NCBI GenBank assembly: GCA_938003555.1
Contig: CALKXN010000355.1
Span: forward strand, 1-6,417
From: an uncultured Robiginitomaculum sp.
Lineage (GTDB): Bacteria; Pseudomonadota; Alphaproteobacteria; Caulobacterales; Maricaulaceae
Reading direction: 5' to 3'
DNA length: 6,417 nt
Made by a program: the position numbers and the translations under genes. Shown one piece after another: positions 1-5,808 of this stretch. Positions within the stretch are counted from its first letter, which is position 1; every line of letters begins with the position of its first letter. The notes under the pieces are model-generated. The model searched no databases, had not been told where the DNA came from, and saw only the letters and a list, made by a program, of their open reading frames with translations.

Positions 1-1221
1 AAAACTGTGATTACGGCGCGCAAATTTGTCGAGCTTGGCGGGCTTGAGGATCTCGTCTCGCAGCTCTCTGAGGTCGTGGAGATTATCTATCTCGAAGATC
101 TGCGCACGCAAATTGGCTTTAGCGCAAAAATGCGTGCCGTAATGGGCCCTGTCATGCCCGCTCTATTTGCCCCGCGCCCCAGCCCAGACAGTACAGGCGT
201 GATATTGTTTACCTCTGGCACCGAGGGCAATCCCAAAGGCGTCGTGCTGACCCATTCCAATATTCTGGCTAATATTGAACAGATTGAGCAGCATGTAGAA
301 CTTCTTCCGACAGATATATTCTTTAATCCGCTGCCGGTCTTTCATTGCTATGGCTTAACGGCGGGAACATTATGGCCCATCATTAGCGGACACCCCGCCG
401 TATTGCATCCTTCGCCGCTGCAAACTAAAAGCATCGCCCAGCGCATAAAAAGAACGCAGGCCACGGTGCTGTTTGCGACCGATACATTTCTCAAACAATA
501 TATGCGGGCCAGCAAAGGTGACGGGCTACGTAGCGTGCGTATTGCCGTTTGCGGCGCGGAGCGCGTGCGCGAAGAGACCCGTAAAATCGCTGAAGAGCGG
601 TTCGATATGGAAGTCCTTGAAGGCTACGGCGTCACGGAATGCGCGCCTGTTTTGGCCGCAAATCAACCCGGCGATATTCGCGCGGGCACAATCGGTAAAA
701 TGCTGCCCGGAATTGAAACGCGCATCGAGCCCGTCGAAGGATTGGAAGAGGGAGGACGCCTTTGGGTGCGCGGGCCAAATATTATGAAGGGCTATATTTC
801 CGCTGATAATCCGGGGCAGCTTGTTCCGCTTGAGGGCGGCTGGCATGATACGGGCGATGTCGTGTCCGTGGACGAAGAAGGCTATTATGTTATTCGCGGG
901 CGCATTAAACGTTTTGCTAAAATTGGCGGCGAAATGGTGTCGCTGACTGTGGTTGAAAACTGCGCTGCTGCTGTGTGGCCCGATTATATGCACGCCGCCG
1001 CGTCGATACCGGACAGCCGCAAAGGCGAGCAGATTATCCTGTTGTCAGAACATCAGAGCCCGAAACGTCAAGAGCTTTTGCACTGGGCGCAAACCCACGG
1101 CGTTCCCGAAATTGCTGTGCCGAAAAAGATCATTTCGGTGAAGGCTATTCCAGTTCTTGGGACTGGAAAACTCGACTATGTCGCGATCACGAAAATGGCG
1201 CATAACAGTGTTCAGGCGTAA
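1..1221 (+). CDS. aas: Aas-like acyl-ACP synthetase / acyltransferase, C-terminal AMP-binding domain (5' partial)
   Basis: This is the adenylate-forming domain of an Aas-type enzyme, which activates free fatty acids with ATP so that they can be re-esterified to lysophospholipids at the inner membrane. The frame is open to base 1, and the GTG at 7 is probably not the start, because the residues before it (KT, then VITARKF) continue the Aas alignment as I remember it. Numbering from that GTG, the P-loop FTSGTEGNPKG is at 68-78, GYGVTECAP at 206-214, WHDTGD at 279-284, the hinge RGRIKRFAKIGGEMVS at 297-312, and the catalytic lysine motif GTGKLD at 385-390 (lysine codon 1168-1170). The wording FAKIGGEMVSL and HGVPEIAVPK is typical of Aas rather than of ordinary acyl-CoA ligases. 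In many alphaproteobacteria this domain is fused behind MFS and PlsC domains; those would lie upstream and cannot be seen here. Nothing looks broken. A generic AMP-binding ligase is a less likely alternative. Confidence 0.85.
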   Translation, partial: KTVITARKFVELGGLEDLVSQLSEVVEIIYLEDLRTQIGFSAKMRAVMGPVMPALFAPRPSPDSTGVILFTSGTEGNPKGVVLTHSNILANIEQIEQHVELLPTDIFFNPLPVFHCYGLTAGTLWPIISGHPAVLHPSPLQTKSIAQRIKRTQATVLFATDTFLKQYMRASKGDGLRSVRIAVCGAERVREETRKIAEERFDMEVLEGYGVTECAPVLAANQPGDIRAGTIGKMLPGIETRIEPVEGLEEGGRLWVRGPNIMKGYISADNPGQLVPLEGGWHDTGDVVSVDEEGYYVIRGRIKRFAKIGGEMVSLTVVENCAAAVWPDYMHAAASIPDSRKGEQIILLSEHQSPKRQELLHWAQTHGVPEIAVPKKIISVKAIPVLGTGKLDYVAITKMAHNSVQA

Positions 1222-1395
1222 TCTCGCTAAACCGAAACCTTATTTTTGTTCAGCTTAGGGTAACACAAAGGTTAATGCGAAATTGAAAAATCTCCCATAA
1301 ATGCGGGAATTAATCTTAAAGGTGTTAAGAGTTACGCTTATTAAAACCTTAAATTTATAGCGTTATGTTGAGGCGTCCACAAAAGGGAGTTCAAC
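1222..1395. other. AT-rich intergenic region between aas-like gene and SH3 protein gene
   Basis: This 174-base gap holds no ORF of its own. It is much more AT-rich than the flanking genes and contains six TTAA words between about 1272 and 1352. I see no convincing rho-independent terminator after the aas-like stop; the short complementary words CTAA (1227-1230) and TTAG (1255-1258) are too weak. A ribosome binding site, AGGGAG at about 1384-1389, sits six bases before the ATG at 1396. GTTAA-N7-TTGA at 1271-1286 is one base away from the reverse orientation of the CtrA consensus TTAA-N7-TTAAC, which may be chance in such AT-rich DNA. Confidence 0.6.
1316..1344 (+). promoter_or_regulatory. Possible promoter for the SH3 protein gene
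   Basis: TTAAAG (1316-1321) and TATTAA (1339-1344) are separated by 17 bases and resemble sigma-70 -35 and -10 elements with three and four matches of six. They lie about 50 bases before the start codon in the most AT-rich part of the gap. Other pairs are possible, such as TTACGC (1332-1337) with TTATAG (1355-1360). The position is reasonable but the match is weak. Confidence 0.2.
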
Positions 1396-2145
1396 ATGTC
1401 ATTCAAATCTTTCACGACGACGACGCTTATCACAGCAGGATTGAGCGCCGCGCTTTGCGCGCCGCTTGCAGCTCAGAACGCTGATCAAACTGAGACCGCC
1501 GCGCAAAAGATCACCCCCGCTGAAACGCGCGGCGTCGTTCGCATCACAAAGCCTATCCCCTATTGGGTTGATGCAGATAAATTAAGCATCCGAAATAATC
1601 CCGTTGCAGGCGATGTCACGGGCGTTCTGAATCTAGGCCATAAAGTCAAAGCTTATACGCGTTTTGAAAATTGGGTTCGCATTAGTCCCGATAATAAACC
1701 CGAAGCTTGGGTCAATACAGACTTTCTGACGACGCAAGAGGTGAGCTGGGCAAATTATAGTTTTTCCGGCCGCAAAGATCGCCGCGTGAATTCCCGCCGC
1801 GTCAAGGCCTTTGATGTTGATCTGCGCCGTATAGAAGTTGAAAGCGACTCAAAGGCACGCATCGTTGCTGCGCGCATAACGGAACTGCCTAATCGCAATC
1901 GACTGATTACGACCAAGCAAAGTTTCCGCGAGGGGCCATATTTTGAAAAACGGCTTGTCTCTTGCGGTGCATCCGGCGATGCAACAGGGCAGCAACTGGT
2001 TGCGGAGGGCCACACCTATCTCATGATGGATCGTGATGTCCGTGCCCGTAATGTCGCCGCTTTAACCCCAGCGAAAATCAGCGCGGACACAACAGATATC
2101 CAAACTGCGGTCGCTAAATTTGCCTGCACAAATTTGCCGAATTAA
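1396..2145 (+). CDS. Secreted SH3b-domain protein, function unknown
   Basis: This 249-residue protein is exported. It has a short basic start (MSFK), a hydrophobic stretch to about residue 22 and a probable signal peptidase I site after A26 (PLAA before QN). Residues 57-112 read as a bacterial SH3 domain: the pattern DKLSIRNNP, then G.VLNLGHKVKAY, W93 with VRIS, and W105VN matches the SH3b/YgiM-like fold, which often binds cell-wall peptides or mediates protein contacts. The remaining half, residues 113-249, is basic up to about 165 (RKDRRVNSRRVK) and I do not recognise it. It contains the only two cysteines of the mature protein, C190 and C244, which could form a disulfide in the periplasm. 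There are no hydrolase motifs such as NlpC/P60. The start is supported by AGGGAG six bases upstream. The gene stands alone: a 174-base gap before it and a 251-base gap after it. A periplasmic envelope role is an inference from export and SH3b alone. Confidence 0.8.
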   Translation: MSFKSFTTTTLITAGLSAALCAPLAAQNADQTETAAQKITPAETRGVVRITKPIPYWVDADKLSIRNNPVAGDVTGVLNLGHKVKAYTRFENWVRISPDNKPEAWVNTDFLTTQEVSWANYSFSGRKDRRVNSRRVKAFDVDLRRIEVESDSKARIVAARITELPNRNRLITTKQSFREGPYFEKRLVSCGASGDATGQQLVAEGHTYLMMDRDVRARNVAALTPAKISADTTDIQTAVAKFACTNLPN

Positions 2146-2169
2146 AGGTCGTTATCTCTCTAATTCATT

Positions 2170-2200
2170 AGCATCAGCTTGAGCGATAAAGGCTGATGCT
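2170..2200 (+). terminator. Strong hairpin downstream of SH3 protein gene, possible terminator
   Basis: AGCATCAGC (2170-2178) is perfectly complementary to GCTGATGCT (2192-2200); a T·G wobble and a T-A pair extend the stem to 11 pairs around a nine-base loop (2181-2189). It begins 24 bases after the stop codon of the SH3 gene, the usual place for a transcript end. Neither side carries a T-run, so it is not a classical rho-independent terminator. It may instead protect the 3' end or work with Rho. Confidence 0.4.
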
Positions 2201-2385
2201 GTGACTTGGCGTCTTTGCGAAATTTAAACCCTGTCTGTTAAGGAAATCGAAGAGGAATAGACGTAAAGTTGAATAAATAAATGCCAGTGAGGTAATTCTG
2301 GGGCGCATTTGTTGTAACATTATTGAATTCGAATTTTTCACGCTGGGAAATGAGTAACGGCTCTTATGGGCCAGCTCAAAGTGAT
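2201..2385. other. Intergenic region and probable 5' leader of the DUF11 protein gene
   Basis: I find no gene in this stretch. It is AT-rich, carries a 10-base palindrome AATTCGAATT at 2326-2335, and has a weak complementary pair GCTGG (2342-2346) and CCAGC (2371-2375) shortly before the ribosome binding site. No promoter stands out; TTGAAT at 2269-2274 lacks a good -10 partner. The promoter of the downstream gene must lie here or before the hairpin. Confidence 0.5.
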
Positions 2386-2392
2386 GGAGGAG
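2386..2392 (+). promoter_or_regulatory. Ribosome binding site fixing the DUF11 protein start
   Basis: GGAGGAG is a near-perfect Shine-Dalgarno sequence whose GGAGG core ends six bases before the ATG at 2397. It decides between this ATG and the internal ATG at 2484, which has no such site and would give a conventional short signal peptide. The longer form, with 29 extra N-terminal residues, is therefore preferred. Confidence 0.75.
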
Positions 2393-2396
2393 TCGA

Positions 2397-4253
2397 ATGA
2401 GGCCTGACCACAACCGTATAAGTGACAATGTGCACCGTATTTGTAAAACAATTCGGAGCAAATATTGTTACTCCAGCGCGCTCATGCGGGGTGCATTTAG
2501 CGTCGTTGCCCTAATATCCATATCCAGCGCGGCGCAGGCGCAGTCCACAGGGCCCGTCTTTGATTGCGATGGCCTCGCCTATACCGTGATTGGCAAGCCC
2601 TCAGTGCTTAACAAACTTGATCCTGCTACCTTGATTGAGACGCCTATCGGAGCATTACCTATTGATTCGAATGCGATAGGATTTAACGCTTTTGACGGTT
2701 ATATTTATGGCCTGTCGGGCAAAAACATCATCCGAATAGATGCAAATGGAAACACCGAAAATTTGGGTGAACCAACGGGGCCAGGTAACTTTAAACCGAG
2801 AACAGCAATGGGTACACTCGATACGCTCGGGAATTATTATCTGATTAGTACCTCTCAGATTTTCATTGTCTCCATCGGAAATAACCCCGCTGCGGGCACA
2901 CTAACATATACAGCCGTCACAAGATCAGGAGATATATCAACGCCGAATGATTTGGCCTTTAGTACGGTTGACGACGCCCTATATGGCACGACAAAAATAG
3001 GCCTTATCCGCATAGATCCGAGCTCCGGCATAGGGTCAGTTGTTGCCACCACAGGGATTGCTCTGAAAGGCGCGGGCGGGGCGTGGTCAACCTCAAGCGG
3101 GACGGCCTATTTTTACGCAAATGGTCCGGGCGAGCTTTATTCTGTAGACCTAACGCAGTCTCCGCCTGTTGTCGCCTTTGCGGGCAACGTTCCAGCAAAT
3201 AAATCTTTTGATGCAACGGCTTGTACGCCGCCGCTTTTGACCAAGAAGGCGAGCTTGCTCGAAACACCGGCCGGCAGTAGCTATTCTTATACTTACAATA
3301 TCAGTAACGCCTTTGGGACGAATGCCCTGCTCAGCTTTTCCGATGTCCTGCCCGCTGGCATTACCTATGATAATGTCACGCTGTCGCCCTCTAATCCGGG
3401 CGGAGGCACAGTGACAACATTTGACTCGACCAACCTTGAGATTGTCGGCATGTCCGTTCCATCTCTCGGGGAGCTGACATTTGAAGTCACTGTCGATGTT
3501 GGGTCTTCGGTTGCAGGGGGAACGCATATTGATAACCAAGCCAATATCACATTTGGCGGCAATATTTTCCTCAGTGATGACCCCTCGACAGGCCCTTTCC
3601 AAGATCCGGCACGGGTCACAATTACTGCGCCGGACATTGTGGCGCAAGATGATGATTTCACAGCTTCGCCAATTGCGCCCGGCGGTTCAACGCCCTCTGT
3701 ATTCGCCGGCGATTCCATAGGCGGAAATCCCGCAACATCATCCAATGTCAGCGTTAGCCTTACAGATGTCGACGGCTTAACCGGAGCAACGATCAACCCT
3801 GACGGGACGATAGATATCCCTGCGGGTGCTTCGGCCGGCACATATGTGCTCACCTATGAAATATGTGAAAGCCCGAGCGGCACGCCATGCACCAGCGCAA
3901 CGGTCACCATCACCGTTTTGGCGCCAAGTGCTGACCTGTCCATTACCAAGACCAACACGCCTGGCGTAAATACTGACATCGACCAAGCTTCCGATACGGT
4001 GACCTCAGGACAAAGCACGACTTACACATTGGTTGTGACAAATAATGGCCCTGATGGCGTTACGGGCGCAGTGGTCACCGATACGCCGTCCAGCGGCTTA
4101 ACATGCAGCGCCGCTGACGCCGTAACGCTTACAGGGGATGGCCTGCCCGCAGGAACATTCACGATTGCTGATCTGACAGGGGCCGGAATAACGCTTGGCG
4201 CGCTATTGGATGGGCAATCCACGACACTTACCTATTCTTGTGACGTGAATTAA
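2397..4253 (+). CDS. Secreted DUF11 repeat protein with propeller-like N-terminal domain
   Basis: This 618-residue exported protein is built only of beta-rich extracellular modules. The signal peptide is long: 29 polar and basic residues, then the hydrophobic core MRGAFSVVALISISSAAQA, with cleavage likely after A48 (AQA before QS). Residues about 51-276 look like a DUF6923/propeller-like domain (CDGLAY, LNKLDPAT, YGLSG, IIRIDANG, ALYGTT, LIRIDP). Residues 282-410 form a DUF11 domain (LTKKAS, DVLPAGITYDNVT, DNQANITF). Residues 413-509 form an Ig-like spacer (DDDF, SLTDVDGLTGATINPDGTI, AGTYVLTYEICE). Residues 511-618 form a second, textbook DUF11 domain (ADLSITKT, YTLVVTNNGPDGVTGAVVTDTP, LTYSCDVN). 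The mature cysteines fall into likely pairs: C57/C276, C490/C498 and C570/C615. There is no C-terminal autotransporter barrel, LPXTG or PEP-CTERM motif, and the protein stops exactly at the end of a domain. DUF11 proteins are usually surface or secreted, and adhesion or matrix roles are suspected. No enzymatic residues are evident. Its 3' end faces the TPR lipoprotein gene. Confidence 0.85.
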   Translation: MRPDHNRISDNVHRICKTIRSKYCYSSALMRGAFSVVALISISSAAQAQSTGPVFDCDGLAYTVIGKPSVLNKLDPATLIETPIGALPIDSNAIGFNAFDGYIYGLSGKNIIRIDANGNTENLGEPTGPGNFKPRTAMGTLDTLGNYYLISTSQIFIVSIGNNPAAGTLTYTAVTRSGDISTPNDLAFSTVDDALYGTTKIGLIRIDPSSGIGSVVATTGIALKGAGGAWSTSSGTAYFYANGPGELYSVDLTQSPPVVAFAGNVPANKSFDATACTPPLLTKKASLLETPAGSSYSYTYNISNAFGTNALLSFSDVLPAGITYDNVTLSPSNPGGGTVTTFDSTNLEIVGMSVPSLGELTFEVTVDVGSSVAGGTHIDNQANITFGGNIFLSDDPSTGPFQDPARVTITAPDIVAQDDDFTASPIAPGGSTPSVFAGDSIGGNPATSSNVSVSLTDVDGLTGATINPDGTIDIPAGASAGTYVLTYEICESPSGTPCTSATVTITVLAPSADLSITKTNTPGVNTDIDQASDTVTSGQSTTYTLVVTNNGPDGVTGAVVTDTPSSGLTCSAADAVTLTGDGLPAGTFTIADLTGAGITLGALLDGQSTTLTYSCDVN

Positions 4254-4254
4254 C

Positions 4255-4307
4255 GCCGTCTCATTTAAACGCCCGCATTACGTTTCGTTCGTCTCGCGTA
4301 AACGCCC
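4255..4307. repeat. Imperfect 33-base-period duplication between convergent genes
   Basis: Two copies of CGTCTCnnnTAAACGCCC lie at about 4257-4274 and 4290-4307, in the same orientation and 33 bases apart; 15 of 18 positions agree. They fill the 54-base gap between the convergent stop codons at 4253 and 4308. No terminator-like hairpin with a T-run is visible here for either gene. A small local duplication is the simplest reading. Confidence 0.5.
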
Positions 4308-5675
4308 TTAATTACGCGTGCGAAGTGCGGGGCGTCTTTGGGGGTAGCCGCCGGGGGCTTGCGGCTTCTGTTGTTGGGGTGATGTGTTTTGTGAATAAGG
4401 ATTGGGCTGGGGCGCGTAGCCTTGAGCATACGGGTTAGGCTTTTGCTGCATTTGCGGGGCCGGGCGCGGCGCTGCGCCTCCGGGTTTGAGGGAGCCTTGA
4501 ATGCGGGCCAAAACATTTGGGTTTTGCGCGTTTGGATTAACGGGTATGTGGCTCTGAGGCGCGCTAGCAGGACGAGGCATTTGCGCGGGCGCGCCAGACT
4601 TTTGAGCCTGATAGGCTTGCAGCGCGTCACGCGCACTACCTTGTCCAGTCTGCACAATATTTTGAGGCGTGCTCATCGGCAATGCGCCGCGCATAACAAT
4701 CGCGTTTTGATCAGGGCCAGAGGGCTGCGCCATTTGCGGCTGCGGGCGATATTGAGGCTGCGGCGCGCGCATGGCCTGTTGGGGCTGTGCGTGTCTTTGG
4801 ACAGGTCGAGTCTGGGCTTGCGGCGCTGCTGTGGCTAAAGATGGCGCAGGCGCGCTTCCGGGATTTGTCATTGCGCCGTAACTTCGCGAACCGCTGCGCA
4901 TGGAGCGCATATAGGCCAGATTGTTTTCTGCGCTGCCAGAGTCAAGGTCTTGACGGGCAAGCGCTTCGGCTTCGTCATATTTCCCTTGCAGGCCCAAAAC
5001 GAGGGCGAGATTTTGGCGTACGCCCGGAGAGGCGAGCGGGTTCGTCGCCGCGCGGCGCAGCCACATTTCGGCTGTGCGGGCATCGCCTTGCAGAGCAAAG
5101 GACAGGCCAAGATTGGCCATGATGCTGGGGTCATTTGGCGTGATTGAAAGCGCGCGGCCATAGAGCTCACGCGCGCGATCATATTGCGCCATCTGGTCAT
5201 GGGACGCGCCAAGCAGTGACCATAAACGCGCATTTTGCGGGGCGCTGCGCACAGCAGATGATAAAGGTGCAATCGCTTCTTTGCCGCGCTCAAGCGCGAT
5301 TAAATTCGCGCCATATTCCGCCATTAAATTCGTATCGCGCGGATACATGGCGCGGGCGGTTTGCGCAATTTCCAGCGCTTGGGCGGGATTGCCGAGACGG
5401 CGCAGGGTTGAAGACAGCTTAATGGCCGCCTCAAGATCGGCCGGGTTAAGATCATATTCGCGCGACCAAAATGCGGCTTGGGCGAACAGGTCTTGGGTCT
5501 CGACGGCTTCGCGGTCTTCTTGGGTGCGCTGTTGATAGGCGGCGGGGGTGAGGGTCTGGGCGGCTTCTTGCTCTGCTGGCGTATATTTCGTTGTTGAGCA
5601 GGCTGGCAGCATAAGCAGGGCCGCAAGCGCGACGCCTAGGCCTAATTTTGACTTAGAAATAGAGAAATTCGTCAT
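4308..5675 (-). CDS. TadD-like TPR lipoprotein with Pro/Gln-rich C-terminal tail
   Basis: This 455-residue protein has a lipoprotein signal peptide: SKSKLGLGVALAALLMLPAC, with the lipobox LPAC and lipidated C26. S27 at +2 suggests outer-membrane sorting by the Lol rule. Residues about 78-245 form four to five TPR helices pairs (RRLGNPAQALEIAQ; YGANLIALERGKEAIAP; LLGASHDQMAQYDRARELYGRAL; NLGLSFALQGDARTAEMWLRRA; VRQNLALVLGLQGKYDEAEALA). The wording SPGVRQNLALVLGLQGKY and the trailing NNLAYMRSM resemble TadD, the TPR lipoprotein of Tad/Flp pilus machinery, which helps place the secretin. Residues about 262-455 are low complexity, rich in P, Q, A and N, with the repeated motif PNPYxQ at 413-418 and 424-429, and end in basic RRPALRTRN. 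No other tad/cpa gene is in the window, so a pilus role is unproven; a general TPR scaffold is the alternative. The start has GAGG (complement of 5683-5686) seven bases upstream. Its promoter region is shared with the aminopeptidase. Confidence 0.85.
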   Translation of the reverse strand: MTNFSISKSKLGLGVALAALLMLPACSTTKYTPAEQEAAQTLTPAAYQQRTQEDREAVETQDLFAQAAFWSREYDLNPADLEAAIKLSSTLRRLGNPAQALEIAQTARAMYPRDTNLMAEYGANLIALERGKEAIAPLSSAVRSAPQNARLWSLLGASHDQMAQYDRARELYGRALSITPNDPSIMANLGLSFALQGDARTAEMWLRRAATNPLASPGVRQNLALVLGLQGKYDEAEALARQDLDSGSAENNLAYMRSMRSGSRSYGAMTNPGSAPAPSLATAAPQAQTRPVQRHAQPQQAMRAPQPQYRPQPQMAQPSGPDQNAIVMRGALPMSTPQNIVQTGQGSARDALQAYQAQKSGAPAQMPRPASAPQSHIPVNPNAQNPNVLARIQGSLKPGGAAPRPAPQMQQKPNPYAQGYAPQPNPYSQNTSPQQQKPQAPGGYPQRRPALRTRN

Positions 5676-5719
5676 GATATCGCCTCGATTTGCATTTCGT
5701 TAACATTTCTTGCTTCGGG

Positions 5720-5735
5720 TCAATAATTGGTTAAC
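5720..5735 (+). promoter_or_regulatory. CtrA-like box (TCAA-N7-TTAAC)
   Basis: The CtrA consensus of alphaproteobacteria is TTAA-N7-TTAAC. This site has the exact spacing and a perfect right half, with one mismatch in the left half. It overlaps the candidate -35 (TTGACC on the minus strand) of the TPR lipoprotein gene, which is where CtrA usually acts. In AT-rich DNA a one-mismatch match can arise by chance. Confidence 0.3.
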
Positions 5736-5763
5736 AAAGCTGCGCAAAACGGCGTTAAATCGA

Positions 5764-5778
5764 TTAATTCGTGTTAAC
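5764..5778 (+). promoter_or_regulatory. Second CtrA-like box with six-base spacer (TTAA-N6-TTAAC)
   Basis: Both half sites are perfect but the spacer is six bases rather than seven. It ends 11 bases before the candidate -10 TATAAC (5790-5795) of the aminopeptidase gene, so it would cover that promoter's -35 region. The spacing defect makes it weaker than it looks. Confidence 0.2.
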
Positions 5779-5808
5779 CGTATGCACAATATAACGCAGA
5801 AAGTATTT

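Larger units (their letters stand above)
5676..5808. promoter_or_regulatory. Divergent promoter region between TPR lipoprotein and aminopeptidase genes
   Basis: This 133-base AT-rich gap must hold promoters for both divergent genes. It contains three GTTAAC palindromes at 5699-5704, 5730-5735 and 5773-5778. On the minus strand TTGACC (complement of 5718-5723) is a good -35, but its best -10 (TAACGA, complement of 5697-5702) is only 15 bases away. On the plus strand TATAAC (5790-5795) is a good -10 that would put the transcript start only a few bases before the ATG at 5809. Confidence 0.5.

Noticed and set aside
526..993. Antisense 155-residue open frame inside the aas-like gene
   Set aside because: It lies wholly opposite a well-conserved catalytic domain, shows no recognisable motif and is explained by the codon composition of the real gene.
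2342..2375. GCTGG/CCAGC pair upstream of the DUF11 gene as a riboswitch or regulatory hairpin
   Set aside because: Only five pairs close a 24-base loop, and no known riboswitch core is visible.
3365..3853. Antisense 162-residue open frame within the DUF11 protein gene
   Set aside because: It is opposite a clear DUF11/Ig-like coding sequence; the sequence is low-complexity and shows no domain or good ribosome binding site.
4265..4657. Minus-strand frame that runs past the stop of the lipoprotein gene, considered as evidence of a frameshifted longer C-terminus
   Set aside because: The annotated frame keeps its Pro/Gln pattern and basic end to the stop; the alternative frame has no recognisable domain.
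4868..5293. 141-residue open frame on the same strand as the TPR gene in another frame
   Set aside because: It is an out-of-frame shadow of the TPR repeats, with an unlikely cysteine- and arginine-rich composition.
5782..5808. Upstream in-frame ATG as start of the aminopeptidase
   Set aside because: It has no ribosome binding site, while ATG 5809 has GAAAG nearby and a family-like N-terminus; it remains possible and is recorded as a finding.
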